64,000 bases of DNA. Source: Modicisalibacter radicis (lineage in GTDB: Bacteria; Pseudomonadota; Gammaproteobacteria; Pseudomonadales; Halomonadaceae). Below the pieces are notes generated by a model. The model did no database searches. It was not told where the DNA came from and saw nothing but the letters and a program-made list of their open reading frames with translations. This document shows, piece after piece, positions 49,262-58,453 of the stretch. The stretch lies in NCBI RefSeq assembly GCF_900961225.1, contig NZ_CAAHFN010000065.1, positions 186,001 through 250,000 on the forward strand, read 5' to 3'. A program made the position numbers and the translations under genes. Within the stretch, counting starts at the first letter, position 1. Each line of letters begins with the position of its first letter.

Positions 49262-50322
49262 GCGACCCGCGACCGCATCGGCGGTTCACCCTCGACGAGG
49301 CCGGCGCGACACGCGTCGACGCCAGCGGCGACCCGCGCCCGGCCGAGCACTACGCCGTCGAGCTGACGACCCAACGCCGTGACGAGGATGAGGCACTGCC
49401 CCGGGCCACCGATGCCGCCCTGGAACGCGGGCTGGGCCGACCGCGCAGACGCCGCTGGGGACTTTTGACGCTGCTCGGCGGCAGCCTCGCGCTGGGCGCC
49501 ATCGAGGCCGGCGAAACGCTTTACCGAGCCTCGCTGGGCGGCGACTGGCTCAGCGGCGCCTGGAGCCTGCTCGGGCTGATGGCGCTCGGCCTCGGCGGCT
49601 CGGCACTGCTGCGCGAACTGTGGCGGCTCCGGCGGCTGCGCCGTCATGGCGCGCTGCGCCAGCGCCTCGAGGGGGTGGATGCCGGCGCCGGCCGCGAGGC
49701 GCGCCAGCTCGCCGAGTCGCTGCGCGAACAGATGCGCCTCGACCGCGATCATCCGCACTGGCAGGCTTTCCTGCAGGCGCACCAGGCCCACCACGACGGC
49801 ACCGAGACACGCGATCTGCTGGCCTACCACGTGCTCGCCCCGCGCGATCGCGAGGCGCGCCGACTCATCTCGCGGATGTCGGGAGACACCGCGGTGATGG
49901 TCGCGGTCAGCCCGTTGACGCTGGTCGACATGGCACTGGTGGCCTGGCGCAATCTGGCAATGCTCGAACGCATCGCCGCGCTCTACGGCCTGGAGCTCGG
50001 CTACGCCAGCCGGCTCAAGCTGTTTCGCCAGGTTCTCGCCAACCTGGCCTTCGCCGGGGCCAGCGAGATCGCCTCCGAGGCGAGCATGGAGCTGTTCTCG
50101 ATGAACCTCGCCAGCAAGCTGTCGGTACGCGCCGGCCAGGGGCTCGGGGTGGGTCTGCTGTCGGCGCGGCTGGGCCTGCGCGCGCTGCGCCTGACCCGGC
50201 CGCTGCCGTTCGCCGACGACGAGGCGCCGCGCATCGCCGACCTGCGCCGCGAACTGTGGCAACGCCTGCGCCGGCTCGAGAAATCAGAAGCGCCACAAGG
50301 CAACGAAGGCCGGCGAACTTGA
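49258..50322 (+). CDS. ycjF: YcjF-family membrane protein (TIGR01620)
   Basis: 354-residue inner-membrane protein, partner of YcjX by conserved neighbourhood. It begins with a charged cytoplasmic stretch (RFTLDEAGATRVD), then two membrane helices at about 66-84 (WGLLTLLGGSLALGAIEAG) and 100-117, a long soluble part, and a family block AVSPLTLVDMALVAWRNLAMLERIA...YGLELGY near residue 218. The ATGA overlap with ycjX implies coupled translation. Confidence 0.9.
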   Translation: MSDPRPHRRFTLDEAGATRVDASGDPRPAEHYAVELTTQRRDEDEALPRATDAALERGLGRPRRRRWGLLTLLGGSLALGAIEAGETLYRASLGGDWLSGAWSLLGLMALGLGGSALLRELWRLRRLRRHGALRQRLEGVDAGAGREARQLAESLREQMRLDRDHPHWQAFLQAHQAHHDGTETRDLLAYHVLAPRDREARRLISRMSGDTAVMVAVSPLTLVDMALVAWRNLAMLERIAALYGLELGYASRLKLFRQVLANLAFAGASEIASEASMELFSMNLASKLSVRAGQGLGVGLLSARLGLRALRLTRPLPFADDEAPRIADLRRELWQRLRRLEKSEAPQGNEGRRT

Positions 50323-50332
50323 CCCATATCAC
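50319..50332 (+). promoter_or_regulatory. Anr/FNR-like half-perfect box upstream of the universal stress gene
   Basis: TTGAC-N4-ATCAC matches the FNR/Anr consensus TTGAT-N4-ATCAA at 8 of 10 positions. Its centre lies 41-42 bases before a point that would follow a weak -10 (TACGCT, 50355-50360), the spacing of a class II site. Confidence 0.4.
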
Positions 50333-50412
50333 TGTACAGCCATTCGAGTGACGCTACGCTGAGGATACGAGACACTACCCGACAATTGCGGCCAACGGCC
50401 CAGGAGATTGCC

Positions 50413-50853
50413 ATGTTCAAGACGATACTGGTCCCCGTCGACGGTTCCGAACAGGCGAAACTCGCGCTCGAGGTTGCCTGCAAGCTGGCCGCCAACGGCC
50501 AGGCGCACCTGCACATCCTGCACATCCCCGAACGACTCGCCCACGACAACGTGCTGGTGTGGGGCGTCGGCGCCGTGAACCTGGAAGCGCCCGAGGAAGA
50601 AGTCGAGAAAGCCGGCCACGAGATGCTCGAGGCTGCCAAGCAGGCCGCCGCCGAGCACGGCGCCACCGACGTCGAAGGCTCCGTGCACCAGGGCGAACCG
50701 GCGCGGGTGATACTCGATCAGGCCAAGAAACTGCGGGTCGACACCATCGTCATGGGCAGCCGGGGGCTCAGCGATATCACAGGCCTGGTAGTCGGCAGCG
50801 TGTCGCACAAGGTCTCTCACGCCGCGCCCTGCCACGTGATCACCGTTCACTGA
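50413..50853 (+). CDS. Universal stress protein, UspA family
   Basis: 146-residue cytoplasmic protein. It starts MFKTILVPVDGSEQAKLALE and carries the ATP-binding signature G-x2-G-x9-G-S in MGSRGLSDITGLVVGSVS (about residues 115-132). It is therefore an ATP-binding (UspFG/MJ0577-like) member. The ATG at 50413 follows AGGAG. A possible Anr box upstream suggests induction at low oxygen, as known for several Pseudomonas Usp genes. Confidence 0.92.
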   Translation: MFKTILVPVDGSEQAKLALEVACKLAANGQAHLHILHIPERLAHDNVLVWGVGAVNLEAPEEEVEKAGHEMLEAAKQAAAEHGATDVEGSVHQGEPARVILDQAKKLRVDTIVMGSRGLSDITGLVVGSVSHKVSHAAPCHVITVH

Positions 50854-50924
50854 AGTTCGCCCTCCGGTCACTCAGCACGAGCCGATCCAACGACAGCTGC
50901 CCCCGGGCTGGCTGGCTTGGCCAC

Positions 50925-51986
50925 TCAGTCAAGCGGCCGGCCCTCCCGTTCCAGCCAGCCTCTTACGTACAGACGCTGCACCAGGATCATGCCCACCACG
51001 ATCAACGGCTCGGCCACCAGCATGCCCAGCAGGCCGGCCACCAGCCCCAGCCATACCTGCACCACCAATAGCAATCCGGGCGGGATGCTGACCGCCTCGC
51101 GCTGGATCAGCGGCGTGACCAGATAACTCTCCAGTGCCTGAACGCCGGCGTAGAGCACGGCGACATGCAGCATCGTCGTCGGATCGACCGAGAAGGCCAC
51201 CAGTAGCGCGGGAATCGCCGAAAAGAGCGGCCCCAGGTAGGGAATGAACGACAGCAACCCCGCCAGCAGGCCGAGCGACAACGCCATGGGAACATCCAGC
51301 AACCACAGGCCCACGCCTGCCAACAGCCCCACGGCGGACATGGAAGCGAGCCGGCCGACAAGCCACCAGGCCAGCTTATGCTCAATGACCTCCAGTACCT
51401 CGGCCGCGCCTTGCCGCCGCGAAGGCGTGATGAGCTGCAACAGGCCGGCCCGATAGATCGCCGGGTCGAAAGCGATGAACAGGCCGATGAAGACGATCAC
51501 CGCAACGTTGAGCAAGGCCCCCAGCGTGGTCGAGAACACCATCGAGACCCGCGACGACCAGTTGCCGAGGGCCCCATTGGACGCCGAATTCTGGCCGACC
51601 CATTCGATGATCTGCGAGCCCAGCGGCCACTGGCCTATCGCCTGCTTCAACTCGGCCAGCGAGTCGGGAAGCGTCTTGGCGAGTTGCTCGAACTCCTGAC
51701 TGATGCCGAACGCGAAGTTCACGCTGAATGCGGCGAGCAGGCCACTGATGACAAGCAACACGACCAGCAACGCCCAGCGACGGGAGAGAAAGCTGTGACG
51801 ACACAGCCAACCCGCCGGAAGCGAAAAGGCCAGAGCCAGCAGCAGCCCCACGAAGACCATCAACAGGATTTCGAAACCGAACCACAGCGTGGCCAGTATC
51901 GTCAGTATGGCGGCGGCGATACCGGCGGCTACCCAGACCTTGCGCGCGTAGTCGCTCAAGTGATCGTTCTGCGGTTCCTCCATCAT
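50925..51986 (-). CDS. AI-2E family transporter (PerM-like)
   Basis: 353-residue membrane protein with about eight helices, including IAAAILTILATLWFGFEILL near the N terminus and LGLLAGLLSFIPYLGPLFSAIP in the conserved central block. The C-terminal GLLLVVQVWLGLVAGLLGMLVAEP is also typical. Consecutive ATG codons at 51986 and 51983 follow AAGGAG; either may be used. Some family members export autoinducer-2, others are Na+/H+ antiporters in halophiles. The role here is undetermined. Confidence 0.9.
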   Translation of the reverse strand: MMEEPQNDHLSDYARKVWVAAGIAAAILTILATLWFGFEILLMVFVGLLLALAFSLPAGWLCRHSFLSRRWALLVVLLVISGLLAAFSVNFAFGISQEFEQLAKTLPDSLAELKQAIGQWPLGSQIIEWVGQNSASNGALGNWSSRVSMVFSTTLGALLNVAVIVFIGLFIAFDPAIYRAGLLQLITPSRRQGAAEVLEVIEHKLAWWLVGRLASMSAVGLLAGVGLWLLDVPMALSLGLLAGLLSFIPYLGPLFSAIPALLVAFSVDPTTMLHVAVLYAGVQALESYLVTPLIQREAVSIPPGLLLVVQVWLGLVAGLLGMLVAEPLIVVGMILVQRLYVRGWLEREGRPLD

Positions 51987-52020
51987 GACGCTCCTTGTCA
52001 CGGTTCACACTGCACGCGGC

Positions 52021-52833
52021 CTACTCCGCCGCGACGCTCAGCTTGAAGTGCTCTCGCAAGCGCTGAGCGACCCCCGACGGGTGATGGTGGCCGATGCGCA
52101 TGGCCCCGGGGATGCGCCCTGGCAGGTCGGGATGGGCGTTTTCCATGATGAAGCCGTGGCCGGCCAGGGCCAGCATCTCGGCGTCGTTGAGGTTGTCGCC
52201 GAAGGCCAGGCAACGCTCGGCGGGCAGGTCGAGGTGAGCCAGCAGGCGCTCCAGGGTGGCGCCCTTGTTGACTCCCTCGGCCATGATTTCCAGCGAGTCG
52301 GCCATCGAATAGGTCACATGCAAGCGCGTGCCCAGACTATCGTTGATGCGCTGTTCCAGCACCGCCAGGGCCTTCGGATCACCGATACACAGCACCTTGC
52401 CCACGCCACGACCGTCGTGGACCTCGAGGTCCTCGACCCGGTAGCGGAAGCCGGTATGCGCGTGCAGGGCCAGCAGCTCCGGGGCCGGCGCGTCGATCAG
52501 CCACTCGTCGCCAGTGTACAGGTTGAGTCTGATGCCGGCATCGCGCGGCAGCTCGACCAGCGCCTGAACCAGTTCGGCCGGCAGCCACTGCTCGGCGATC
52601 AGACTGTCGTCGGGCGCGTAGAGGTGCGCGCCATTGGTGCTGAGGATATAGGCGGGCACACCCAGGCGTCGACGGAACGCGCGGATATCGTGGAAATGGC
52701 GACCCGACGCCAGCGCAAGGTGGTGGCCCTGGGCGGCCAGGACCTGAAAGGTCTCGATGGTCAGTGCATCGAGATCGTGCCGGGCGTTGAGCAGGGTATT
52801 GTCGAGATCGGTGACGATCAGATGCGGATCCAT
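52021..52833 (-). CDS. Cof-type HAD phosphatase
   Basis: 270 residues, HAD superfamily IIB. Motif I is DLDNTLL (residues 9-15), with asparagine where most members have glycine, motif II is LSTNGA near 64, the lysine is in GVNKGATLERLL, and motif IV is FGDNLNDAEMLALAG. E. coli relatives YbhA and YidA dephosphorylate sugar phosphates and pyridoxal phosphate. The substrate is unknown. It is separated from the downstream minus-strand AI-2E gene by 34 bases and may share its transcript. Confidence 0.92.
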   Translation of the reverse strand: MDPHLIVTDLDNTLLNARHDLDALTIETFQVLAAQGHHLALASGRHFHDIRAFRRRLGVPAYILSTNGAHLYAPDDSLIAEQWLPAELVQALVELPRDAGIRLNLYTGDEWLIDAPAPELLALHAHTGFRYRVEDLEVHDGRGVGKVLCIGDPKALAVLEQRINDSLGTRLHVTYSMADSLEIMAEGVNKGATLERLLAHLDLPAERCLAFGDNLNDAEMLALAGHGFIMENAHPDLPGRIPGAMRIGHHHPSGVAQRLREHFKLSVAAE

Positions 52834-52956
52834 GCGGCGTCCTGATAGCTGACTGGCCCTTCAGGCTACCGCAAAAGAACCGCCCGGTAACGGCCGGCGG
52901 GCAAACCTCCGAGCGTTATCGGGCGGGTTGTCACCTCGGGGCATCGCGGCACCCAC

Positions 52957-52995
52957 ACGCGCCATCCGGTGTCGGCCCGACACCGGATGGCGCGT
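52957..52995 (-). terminator. 18-bp perfect hairpin at the end of the fds operon
   Basis: 52957-52974 and 52978-52995 are exact reverse complements around GCC. The hairpin begins at the base next to the fdsD stop codon. It lacks a T-tract but must be very stable. Confidence 0.75.
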
Positions 52996-53226
52996 TCAGC
53001 TCGCCTGACGCAGGCGTTTGAGATCCGCCACGGCCTCGCGCGCCACCGACGACAGTTCCGCGCCGTCGCTGTCCAGGTAGTCGATGATCTGCGCCTTCAT
53101 GCTGCGCGCCCAGAACTTCTGGAGGTGCGTCATCACGCGCTGCGCCGCCGTCGACGGGTCACCGTGCTGATTGGCGGCGATCTGGTTGACCATATGGATC
53201 AGATGCCGCAACTGCTGATCGCTCAT
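52996..53226 (-). CDS. fdsD: Formate dehydrogenase delta subunit
   Basis: 76-residue small subunit, starting MSDQQLRHLIHMVNQIAANQ after GGAGATG. The pattern HMVNQIAANQ...VMTHLQKFWARSMKAQII matches FdsD of Cupriavidus and Rhodobacter NAD-dependent formate dehydrogenases, where it supports assembly or maturation of the complex. It is the last gene of the operon, 34 bases after fdsA. Confidence 0.92.
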   Translation of the reverse strand: MSDQQLRHLIHMVNQIAANQHGDPSTAAQRVMTHLQKFWARSMKAQIIDYLDSDGAELSSVAREAVADLKRLRQAS

Positions 53227-53260
53227 GGGACATCTCCGGCTGACAGGGTTTCCATGGGTT

Positions 53261-56179
53261 TCACTTGAAAGCGACATCGGACGCTTCGGCGGACCGGCCG
53301 AGATAGCTCCGCTGGCGCTCGTCGAACTGCCGGAAGTTCTCCTGCCACTCGGACGGCTGCGTCACCTTTTCCACCTGCACCGCGGTCACCTTGTACTCCG
53401 GACAGTTGGTGGCCCAGTCGGAGCTGTCGGTGGTGATCACGTTGGCCCCGCTCCCGGGATGGTGGAAGGTGGTGTAGACCACGCCCGGCTGCATGCGATC
53501 GCTGATCCGGCAGCGCAACACCGTCTGCCCCACGCGACTGGAGATACCCAGCCAGTCGCCCTCGCGAATGCCCCGCACCTCGGCGTCGCTGGGATGGATC
53601 TCCAGCACGTCTTCCTCGTGCCACTGGCTGTTCTCGGTACGCCGGGTCTGGGCGCCGACGTTGTACTGGCTGAGGATGCGGCCGGTGGTGAGCAGCAGCG
53701 GGAAGCGGCGATTGCTGCGCTCCTCGGTGGCCACGTACTCGGTGATCGCGAAATGCCCCTTGCCGATGGGGAAATCCAGTTCGTGCATGGTCGGCGTGCC
53801 GTCGGGATGCTCGGCGTTGCACGGCCACTGGATACTGCCCCGCTCCTCCAGCCGGGCATAGCTGACCCCGGTGAAGGTGGGCGTCAACTGAGCGATCTCG
53901 TCCATGATCTCGGACGGATGGTTGTAGTTCATCGGATAGCCCAGGGCGTTGGCCAGATCCTGGGTCACCTCCCAGTCCTCCTTGCCGGCGACCGGCTGCA
54001 TCACCTTGCGCACGCGGTTGATGCGCCGCTCGGCATTGGTGAAGGTGCCGTTCTTTTCCAGGAAGGTGGAGCCCGGCAGCAGCACGTGGGCGTACTTGGC
54101 GGTCTCGTTGAGGAAGATGTCCTGCACGATCAAACAGTCCAGCGACGTCAGGGCGTCTTCCACGTGCCGGGTGTTGGGGTCCGACTGGGCGATATCCTCG
54201 CCCTGCACGTACAGCGCCTTGAAGGTGCCGGCAATGGCGGCGTCGAACATGTTGGGAATGCGCAGTCCCGGCTCGTCGTCCAGCTTCGCCTTCCATACGC
54301 TCTCGAAGCGCTCGCGCACGTCGATGTCGGCCACGTGCTGATACCCCGGCAGTTCGTGGGGGAAGGAACCCATGTCGCAGGACCCCTGGACGTTGTTCTG
54401 GCCGCGCAGCGGGTTCACGCCGACGCCCTCGCGCCCCAGGTTGCCGGTGGCCATGGCCAGGTTGGCGATGCCCATGACCATGGTCGAGCCCTGACTGTGC
54501 TCGGTCACGCCCAGGCCGTAGTAGATGGCGCCGTTGCCGACGGTGGCGTAGGCACGCGCGGCCTCGCGAACCTGCGCGGCCGGCACGCCGGTTTCCGCTT
54601 CGAGAGCCTCCGGCGAATTGCGCGCCTCGCTGATGAAGTCGCGCCAGGCCCGATAGGCCTCGGTCTCGCAGCGCGTCTCGATGAAGTCCTTGTCCTCCAG
54701 CCCCTCGGTGACCACCACGTGGGCCAGCGAGTTGATGAGTGCCACGTTGGTCCCGGGTTTCAGCGGCAGGTGCAGGGTCCGGCTGCCGTGCGGTGTCTTG
54801 AGCAGGTCGATGCGCCGCGGGTCGGCGACGATCAGGGTGGCACCCTCGCGCAGCCGGCGGCGCATCTGCGAGCCGAACACCGGGTGGGCATCGGTCGGGT
54901 TGGCACCGATGACCAGGATGGTGTCCGACTTCATCACCGAGTCGAAGGTCTGGGTGCCGGCGGATTCGCCGAGCGTGGTCTTCAGCCCATAGCCGGTGGG
55001 CGAATGACAGACGCGGGCGCAGGTGTCGGTGTTGTTGTTGCCGAAACCGGCGCGGACCAGCTTCTGCACCAGGTAGGTTTCCTCGTTGGTGCAGCGCGAC
55101 GAGGTGATGCCGCCGATGCTCTCGCGGCCGTACTTGGCCTGGGTGTCCTTCAGGCGCCGGGCCGAGAATGCGATGGCCTCCTCCCAGGACACTTCCCGCC
55201 AGGGCTGGTCGATGGAATCGCGAATCATCGGTTCGGTGATGCGGTCCTTGTGGGTGGCGTAGCCGAACGCAAAGCGGCCCTTCACGCAGGAGTGACCGTG
55301 GTTCGCGTCGCCGCCCTTGTAGGGCACCATGCGCACCAGCTGGTCGCCTTTCATCTGCGCCTCGAACGAGCAACCCACGCCGCAGTAGGCGCAGGTGGTG
55401 ACCACGCTGTGCTCCGGCACGCCCTGGTCGATCACGCTCTTCTCCATCAGCGTCGAGGTCGGGCAGGCCTGCACGCAGGCGCCGCAGGAGACGCACTCGG
55501 AGTCCATGAAGTCTTCGTTCTGGCCGGCGGCGATCTTGGAGTCGAAACCGCGGCCGTCGATGGTCAGGGCAAAGGTGCCCTGGACTTCCTCGCAGGCCCG
55601 CACGCAGCGCGAACAGACGATGCACTTGCTGGGATCGAAACTGAAATAGGGGTTGGAATCGTCGGTTTCCGCGTCCAGATGATTGGCACCCTCGAAACCG
55701 TAACGTACGTCCCGCAGGCCGACGGCGCCGGCCATGTCCTGCAGCTCGCAATCGCCGTTGGCCGGGCAGGTCAGGCAGTCCAGCGGGTGATCGGAGATGT
55801 ACAGCTCCATGATGTTGCGCCGCAGCTTGGCCAGCTTGCCGTTCTGGGTGGTGACATCCATGCCTTCGGCCACCGGCGTGGTGCAGGAGGCGGGATAGCC
55901 GCGCCGGCCTTCGATCTCCACCGCGCACAGGCGACAGGAGCCGAAGGCTTCCAGGTTATCGGACGCACATAGCTTGGGAACGGTGATGCCGGCCAGGGCG
56001 GCCGCGCGCATCACGGACGTCCCTTCCGGCACGCTGATTTCCAGGCCGTCGATGGTCAGCCCGACGCGTTTTTCGGAGAGCCTGGCGGGCGTGCCCAGGT
56101 CCCGCTCGAAAGGGTCCCGCCCGGAATGGCCGAGGCCGGGATCGACGCGGTGCTGGCTGGGGTCGAAATAGTTCAACAT
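53261..56179 (-). CDS. fdsA: NAD-dependent formate dehydrogenase alpha subunit (molybdenum)
   Basis: 972-residue catalytic subunit of the soluble formate:NAD+ oxidoreductase. The start at 56179 follows GGAGG. In order: a [2Fe-2S] ferredoxin-like domain (C71, C82, C85, C99); a His-Cys3 [4Fe-4S] site (H131, C135, C138, C144); two [4Fe-4S] sites (C186-C196, C229-C239); a molybdopterin-domain [4Fe-4S] site (C263, C266, C270, C298); and the bis-MGD part with C391 in RVCHSPTGYG as the molybdenum ligand, cysteine instead of selenocysteine. The C-terminal dinucleotide-binding domain runs to the end. It oxidises formate to CO2 and passes electrons through FdsG/FdsB to NAD+. Confidence 0.96.
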   Translation of the reverse strand: MLNYFDPSQHRVDPGLGHSGRDPFERDLGTPARLSEKRVGLTIDGLEISVPEGTSVMRAAALAGITVPKLCASDNLEAFGSCRLCAVEIEGRRGYPASCTTPVAEGMDVTTQNGKLAKLRRNIMELYISDHPLDCLTCPANGDCELQDMAGAVGLRDVRYGFEGANHLDAETDDSNPYFSFDPSKCIVCSRCVRACEEVQGTFALTIDGRGFDSKIAAGQNEDFMDSECVSCGACVQACPTSTLMEKSVIDQGVPEHSVVTTCAYCGVGCSFEAQMKGDQLVRMVPYKGGDANHGHSCVKGRFAFGYATHKDRITEPMIRDSIDQPWREVSWEEAIAFSARRLKDTQAKYGRESIGGITSSRCTNEETYLVQKLVRAGFGNNNTDTCARVCHSPTGYGLKTTLGESAGTQTFDSVMKSDTILVIGANPTDAHPVFGSQMRRRLREGATLIVADPRRIDLLKTPHGSRTLHLPLKPGTNVALINSLAHVVVTEGLEDKDFIETRCETEAYRAWRDFISEARNSPEALEAETGVPAAQVREAARAYATVGNGAIYYGLGVTEHSQGSTMVMGIANLAMATGNLGREGVGVNPLRGQNNVQGSCDMGSFPHELPGYQHVADIDVRERFESVWKAKLDDEPGLRIPNMFDAAIAGTFKALYVQGEDIAQSDPNTRHVEDALTSLDCLIVQDIFLNETAKYAHVLLPGSTFLEKNGTFTNAERRINRVRKVMQPVAGKEDWEVTQDLANALGYPMNYNHPSEIMDEIAQLTPTFTGVSYARLEERGSIQWPCNAEHPDGTPTMHELDFPIGKGHFAITEYVATEERSNRRFPLLLTTGRILSQYNVGAQTRRTENSQWHEEDVLEIHPSDAEVRGIREGDWLGISSRVGQTVLRCRISDRMQPGVVYTTFHHPGSGANVITTDSSDWATNCPEYKVTAVQVEKVTQPSEWQENFRQFDERQRSYLGRSAEASDVAFK

Positions 56180-56195
56180 GGCTGCCTCCAACCGG

Positions 56196-57740
56196 TCAGG
56201 CGTGCTGCCGGGACAAATCATTCGGGAAATGCTTCATGACACTCTGCACGGGGAACGGCGTCATCCCGCCCATGGCACACAGGGAGCCGTCCACCATGGT
56301 TTCGCAAAGATCGGACAGGAGAACGAGGTTGGCCTCGGCATCCTGCCCGGCGCGGATGCGATCGATCACTTCCACGCCGCGCACCGCGCCGATACGACAG
56401 GGCGTGCACTTGCCGCAGGACTCGACGCTGCAGAATTCCATGGCGAAGCGCGCCTGCTCGCCCATGTTCACGGTATCGTCGAACATCACCACGCCGCCGT
56501 GGCCGACCACGCCGCCGAAGGCGGCAAAGCCTTCGTAATCGATGGGGTTGTCCCATTGGCTCTCGGGCAGGTAGGCACCCAACGGGCCACCCACCTGGAC
56601 CGCCCTGAGCGGCCGGCCGCTCAGGGTGCCGCCGCCGAAGCCCTCCATCAGTTCGCGCAGCGTGGTGCCGAACGCCAGTTCGACCAGCCCGCCGCGCTTG
56701 ACGTTGCCTGCCAGCTGCATCGCAACGGTGCCTCGCGACTTGCCCATGCCGTAGTCGGCGTAGGCCTGGGCGCCGCGTTCGAGAATGAACGGAACCGCGG
56801 CCAGCGAGAGCACGTTGTTGACCACCGTGGGCCGCCCGAACAGGCCCTTGATGGCGGGCAGCGGCGGTTTGGCGCGCACCATGCCCCGCTTGCCCTCGAG
56901 ACTGTCGAGCAGGGAGGTCTCCTCGCCGCAGATGTAGGCGCCGGCGCCGAGGCGCACCTCCAGGTCGAAGCGCTTGCCGCTGCCGAGGATGTCCTCACCC
57001 AGGTAGCCGGCCGCGCAGGCCCGCCTGATAGCCTCGTCGAATATCCGGTGGGCGACCGGGTACTCCGAGCGCAGGTAGATATAGCCCTGGGTGGCCCCCA
57101 CCGCCACCCCGGCGATGGCCATGCCCTCGATCAGCATGTAGGGGTCGCACTCCATCACCAGCCGGTCGGCGAAGGTACCGGAGTCGCCCTCGTCGGCGTT
57201 GCAGACGATGTATTTCTGGCCTTCGGGTTCATCGTGGACGGTCTGCCACTTGATGCCGGTGGGGAAGGCGGCACCGCCGCGTCCCCGCAGGCCGGAGCTT
57301 TTCACTTCGTCGACGATGGCCTGGGATTCCATGGCCAGGGCCTTTTCCAGTCCGGCGAAGCCCCGGAGAGCCCGGTAGCCGTCGATGGAGAGCGGGTCGG
57401 TGAGGCCGATGCGCGAGAACGTCAGGCGCTGCTGGTTCTTGAGATAAGGGATCTCTTCGGTCAGCCCCCGGGCCAGTGGGTGATCCTGCTCGCCTTCAAG
57501 CAGGCCTGCCGAAATCAAGTCGGCCACCTCGGACGGCTCGACCGGGCCATAGGCGACGCGGCCCTCCGGCGTCTCGACTTCGACCATCGGCTCCAGCCAG
57601 AACAGCCCGCGGGAGCCATTGCGGATCACATTGACGGCCAGCCCTTGGCTCTTCCCTTGCCGCTCGATCAGGGCAGCGACTTCGTCGGCCCCCATGGCCA
57701 GGGCGGTGGTATCGCAGGGTACGTAAACGGTCACCGTCAT
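56196..57740 (-). CDS. fdsB: NAD-dependent formate dehydrogenase beta subunit (NuoF-like)
   Basis: 514 residues. The ATG at 57740 overlaps the fdsG stop by one base (TGATG) after GGAGGTG; a GTG at 57743 is in frame. An N-terminal thioredoxin-like segment (residues 1-85) precedes the NuoF-type diaphorase with the NADH/FMN loop GLRGRGGAAFPTGIKW (150-165) and ICGEETSLLDSLEGKRG. The C-terminal [4Fe-4S] ligands are C442, C445, C448 and C488 (ESCGKCTPCRIG). It reduces NAD+ with electrons from FdsA. Confidence 0.96.
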   Translation of the reverse strand: MTVTVYVPCDTTALAMGADEVAALIERQGKSQGLAVNVIRNGSRGLFWLEPMVEVETPEGRVAYGPVEPSEVADLISAGLLEGEQDHPLARGLTEEIPYLKNQQRLTFSRIGLTDPLSIDGYRALRGFAGLEKALAMESQAIVDEVKSSGLRGRGGAAFPTGIKWQTVHDEPEGQKYIVCNADEGDSGTFADRLVMECDPYMLIEGMAIAGVAVGATQGYIYLRSEYPVAHRIFDEAIRRACAAGYLGEDILGSGKRFDLEVRLGAGAYICGEETSLLDSLEGKRGMVRAKPPLPAIKGLFGRPTVVNNVLSLAAVPFILERGAQAYADYGMGKSRGTVAMQLAGNVKRGGLVELAFGTTLRELMEGFGGGTLSGRPLRAVQVGGPLGAYLPESQWDNPIDYEGFAAFGGVVGHGGVVMFDDTVNMGEQARFAMEFCSVESCGKCTPCRIGAVRGVEVIDRIRAGQDAEANLVLLSDLCETMVDGSLCAMGGMTPFPVQSVMKHFPNDLSRQHA

Positions 57741-58246
57741 CACTTCACCTCCACGACCGTCGTGGTCAGGTCATCCACCAGTGTATCGAACTTTTCCGCA
57801 CTCACTCGGCCATGGATGGCGTCATCCACGCGAATCGACGGGCCGCAGGCACAGTTGCCCAGGCAGTACACCGGCTCGAGCGTGAATTCGTTATCGCGAC
57901 TGGTCTGGTGATAGTCGACGCCCAGCCGGTCCTTGACGTGGGCTTCCAGCTGGCGCGCCCCCACTGCCTGGCAGGCTTCGGCACGGCAGACATGGATCAC
58001 GTGACTGCCCACCGGGTGGGTGCGGAAGTGATGGTAGAAACTGATGACCCCATGGACCTCGGCACGGGTCTGCCGAAGGGCTTCGGCGATGATCGGCACC
58101 GCGGCGTCCGGAACGTAACCGAAGCGGTCCTGGATCGCGTGGAGAATCGGCAGCATGGCCCCTGGCTCGCTCTTCAGCGCATCGACTTCCCGCTGAAGCG
58201 ACTCGTGGGTCCACGCCTGCGGCTGGCGTATGCCGGAAGGCGTCAT
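57740..58246 (-). CDS. fdsG: NAD-dependent formate dehydrogenase gamma subunit (NuoE-like)
   Basis: 168-residue thioredoxin-like [2Fe-2S] protein. Cysteine ligands appear as CRAEACQ and CLGNCACGP, the NuoE spacing. IPILHAIQDRFGYVPD near residue 33 is the conserved N-terminal block. It is the first gene of the operon and the diaphorase partner of FdsB. The start has a GAGAG sequence 8 bases upstream. Confidence 0.95.
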   Translation of the reverse strand: MTPSGIRQPQAWTHESLQREVDALKSEPGAMLPILHAIQDRFGYVPDAAVPIIAEALRQTRAEVHGVISFYHHFRTHPVGSHVIHVCRAEACQAVGARQLEAHVKDRLGVDYHQTSRDNEFTLEPVYCLGNCACGPSIRVDDAIHGRVSAEKFDTLVDDLTTTVVEVK

Positions 58247-58400
58247 GGCTAGGCTCTCATCAAGCTGATTATTGTCATTGAATGAAACATCGCCTCAGGT
58301 CTGCGCGCATTGCCGATCACGTCGTTCGCATGTCGCTGAGCGATCGTTTCGGCACTTCGGCAACCTATGAACAAACTTGCTTAATTTTCATTGTCTGAAT

Positions 58401-58436
58401 AGGCTATTTATTGAAAGTAGCACGCCTAAATAGCCT
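58401..58436. promoter_or_regulatory. Perfect inverted repeat in the formate control region
   Basis: AGGCTATTTA (58401-58410) and TAAATAGCCT (58427-58436) are exact reverse complements 16 bases apart, 17 bases before the ModE-like regulator start and about 155 bases before fdsG. The 26-bp centre spacing puts both arms on roughly one face of the helix. This is a strong candidate operator for the adjacent regulator. Confidence 0.6.
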
Positions 58437-58453
58437 CATAAATATGAAAAACA

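Noticed and set aside
53225..55972. 915-codon open frame opposite fdsA, and 883 codons at 43987-46638 opposite the SSS and GlxA-type genes
   Set aside because: Both are mirror frames of well-recognised genes, with biased composition and no motifs.
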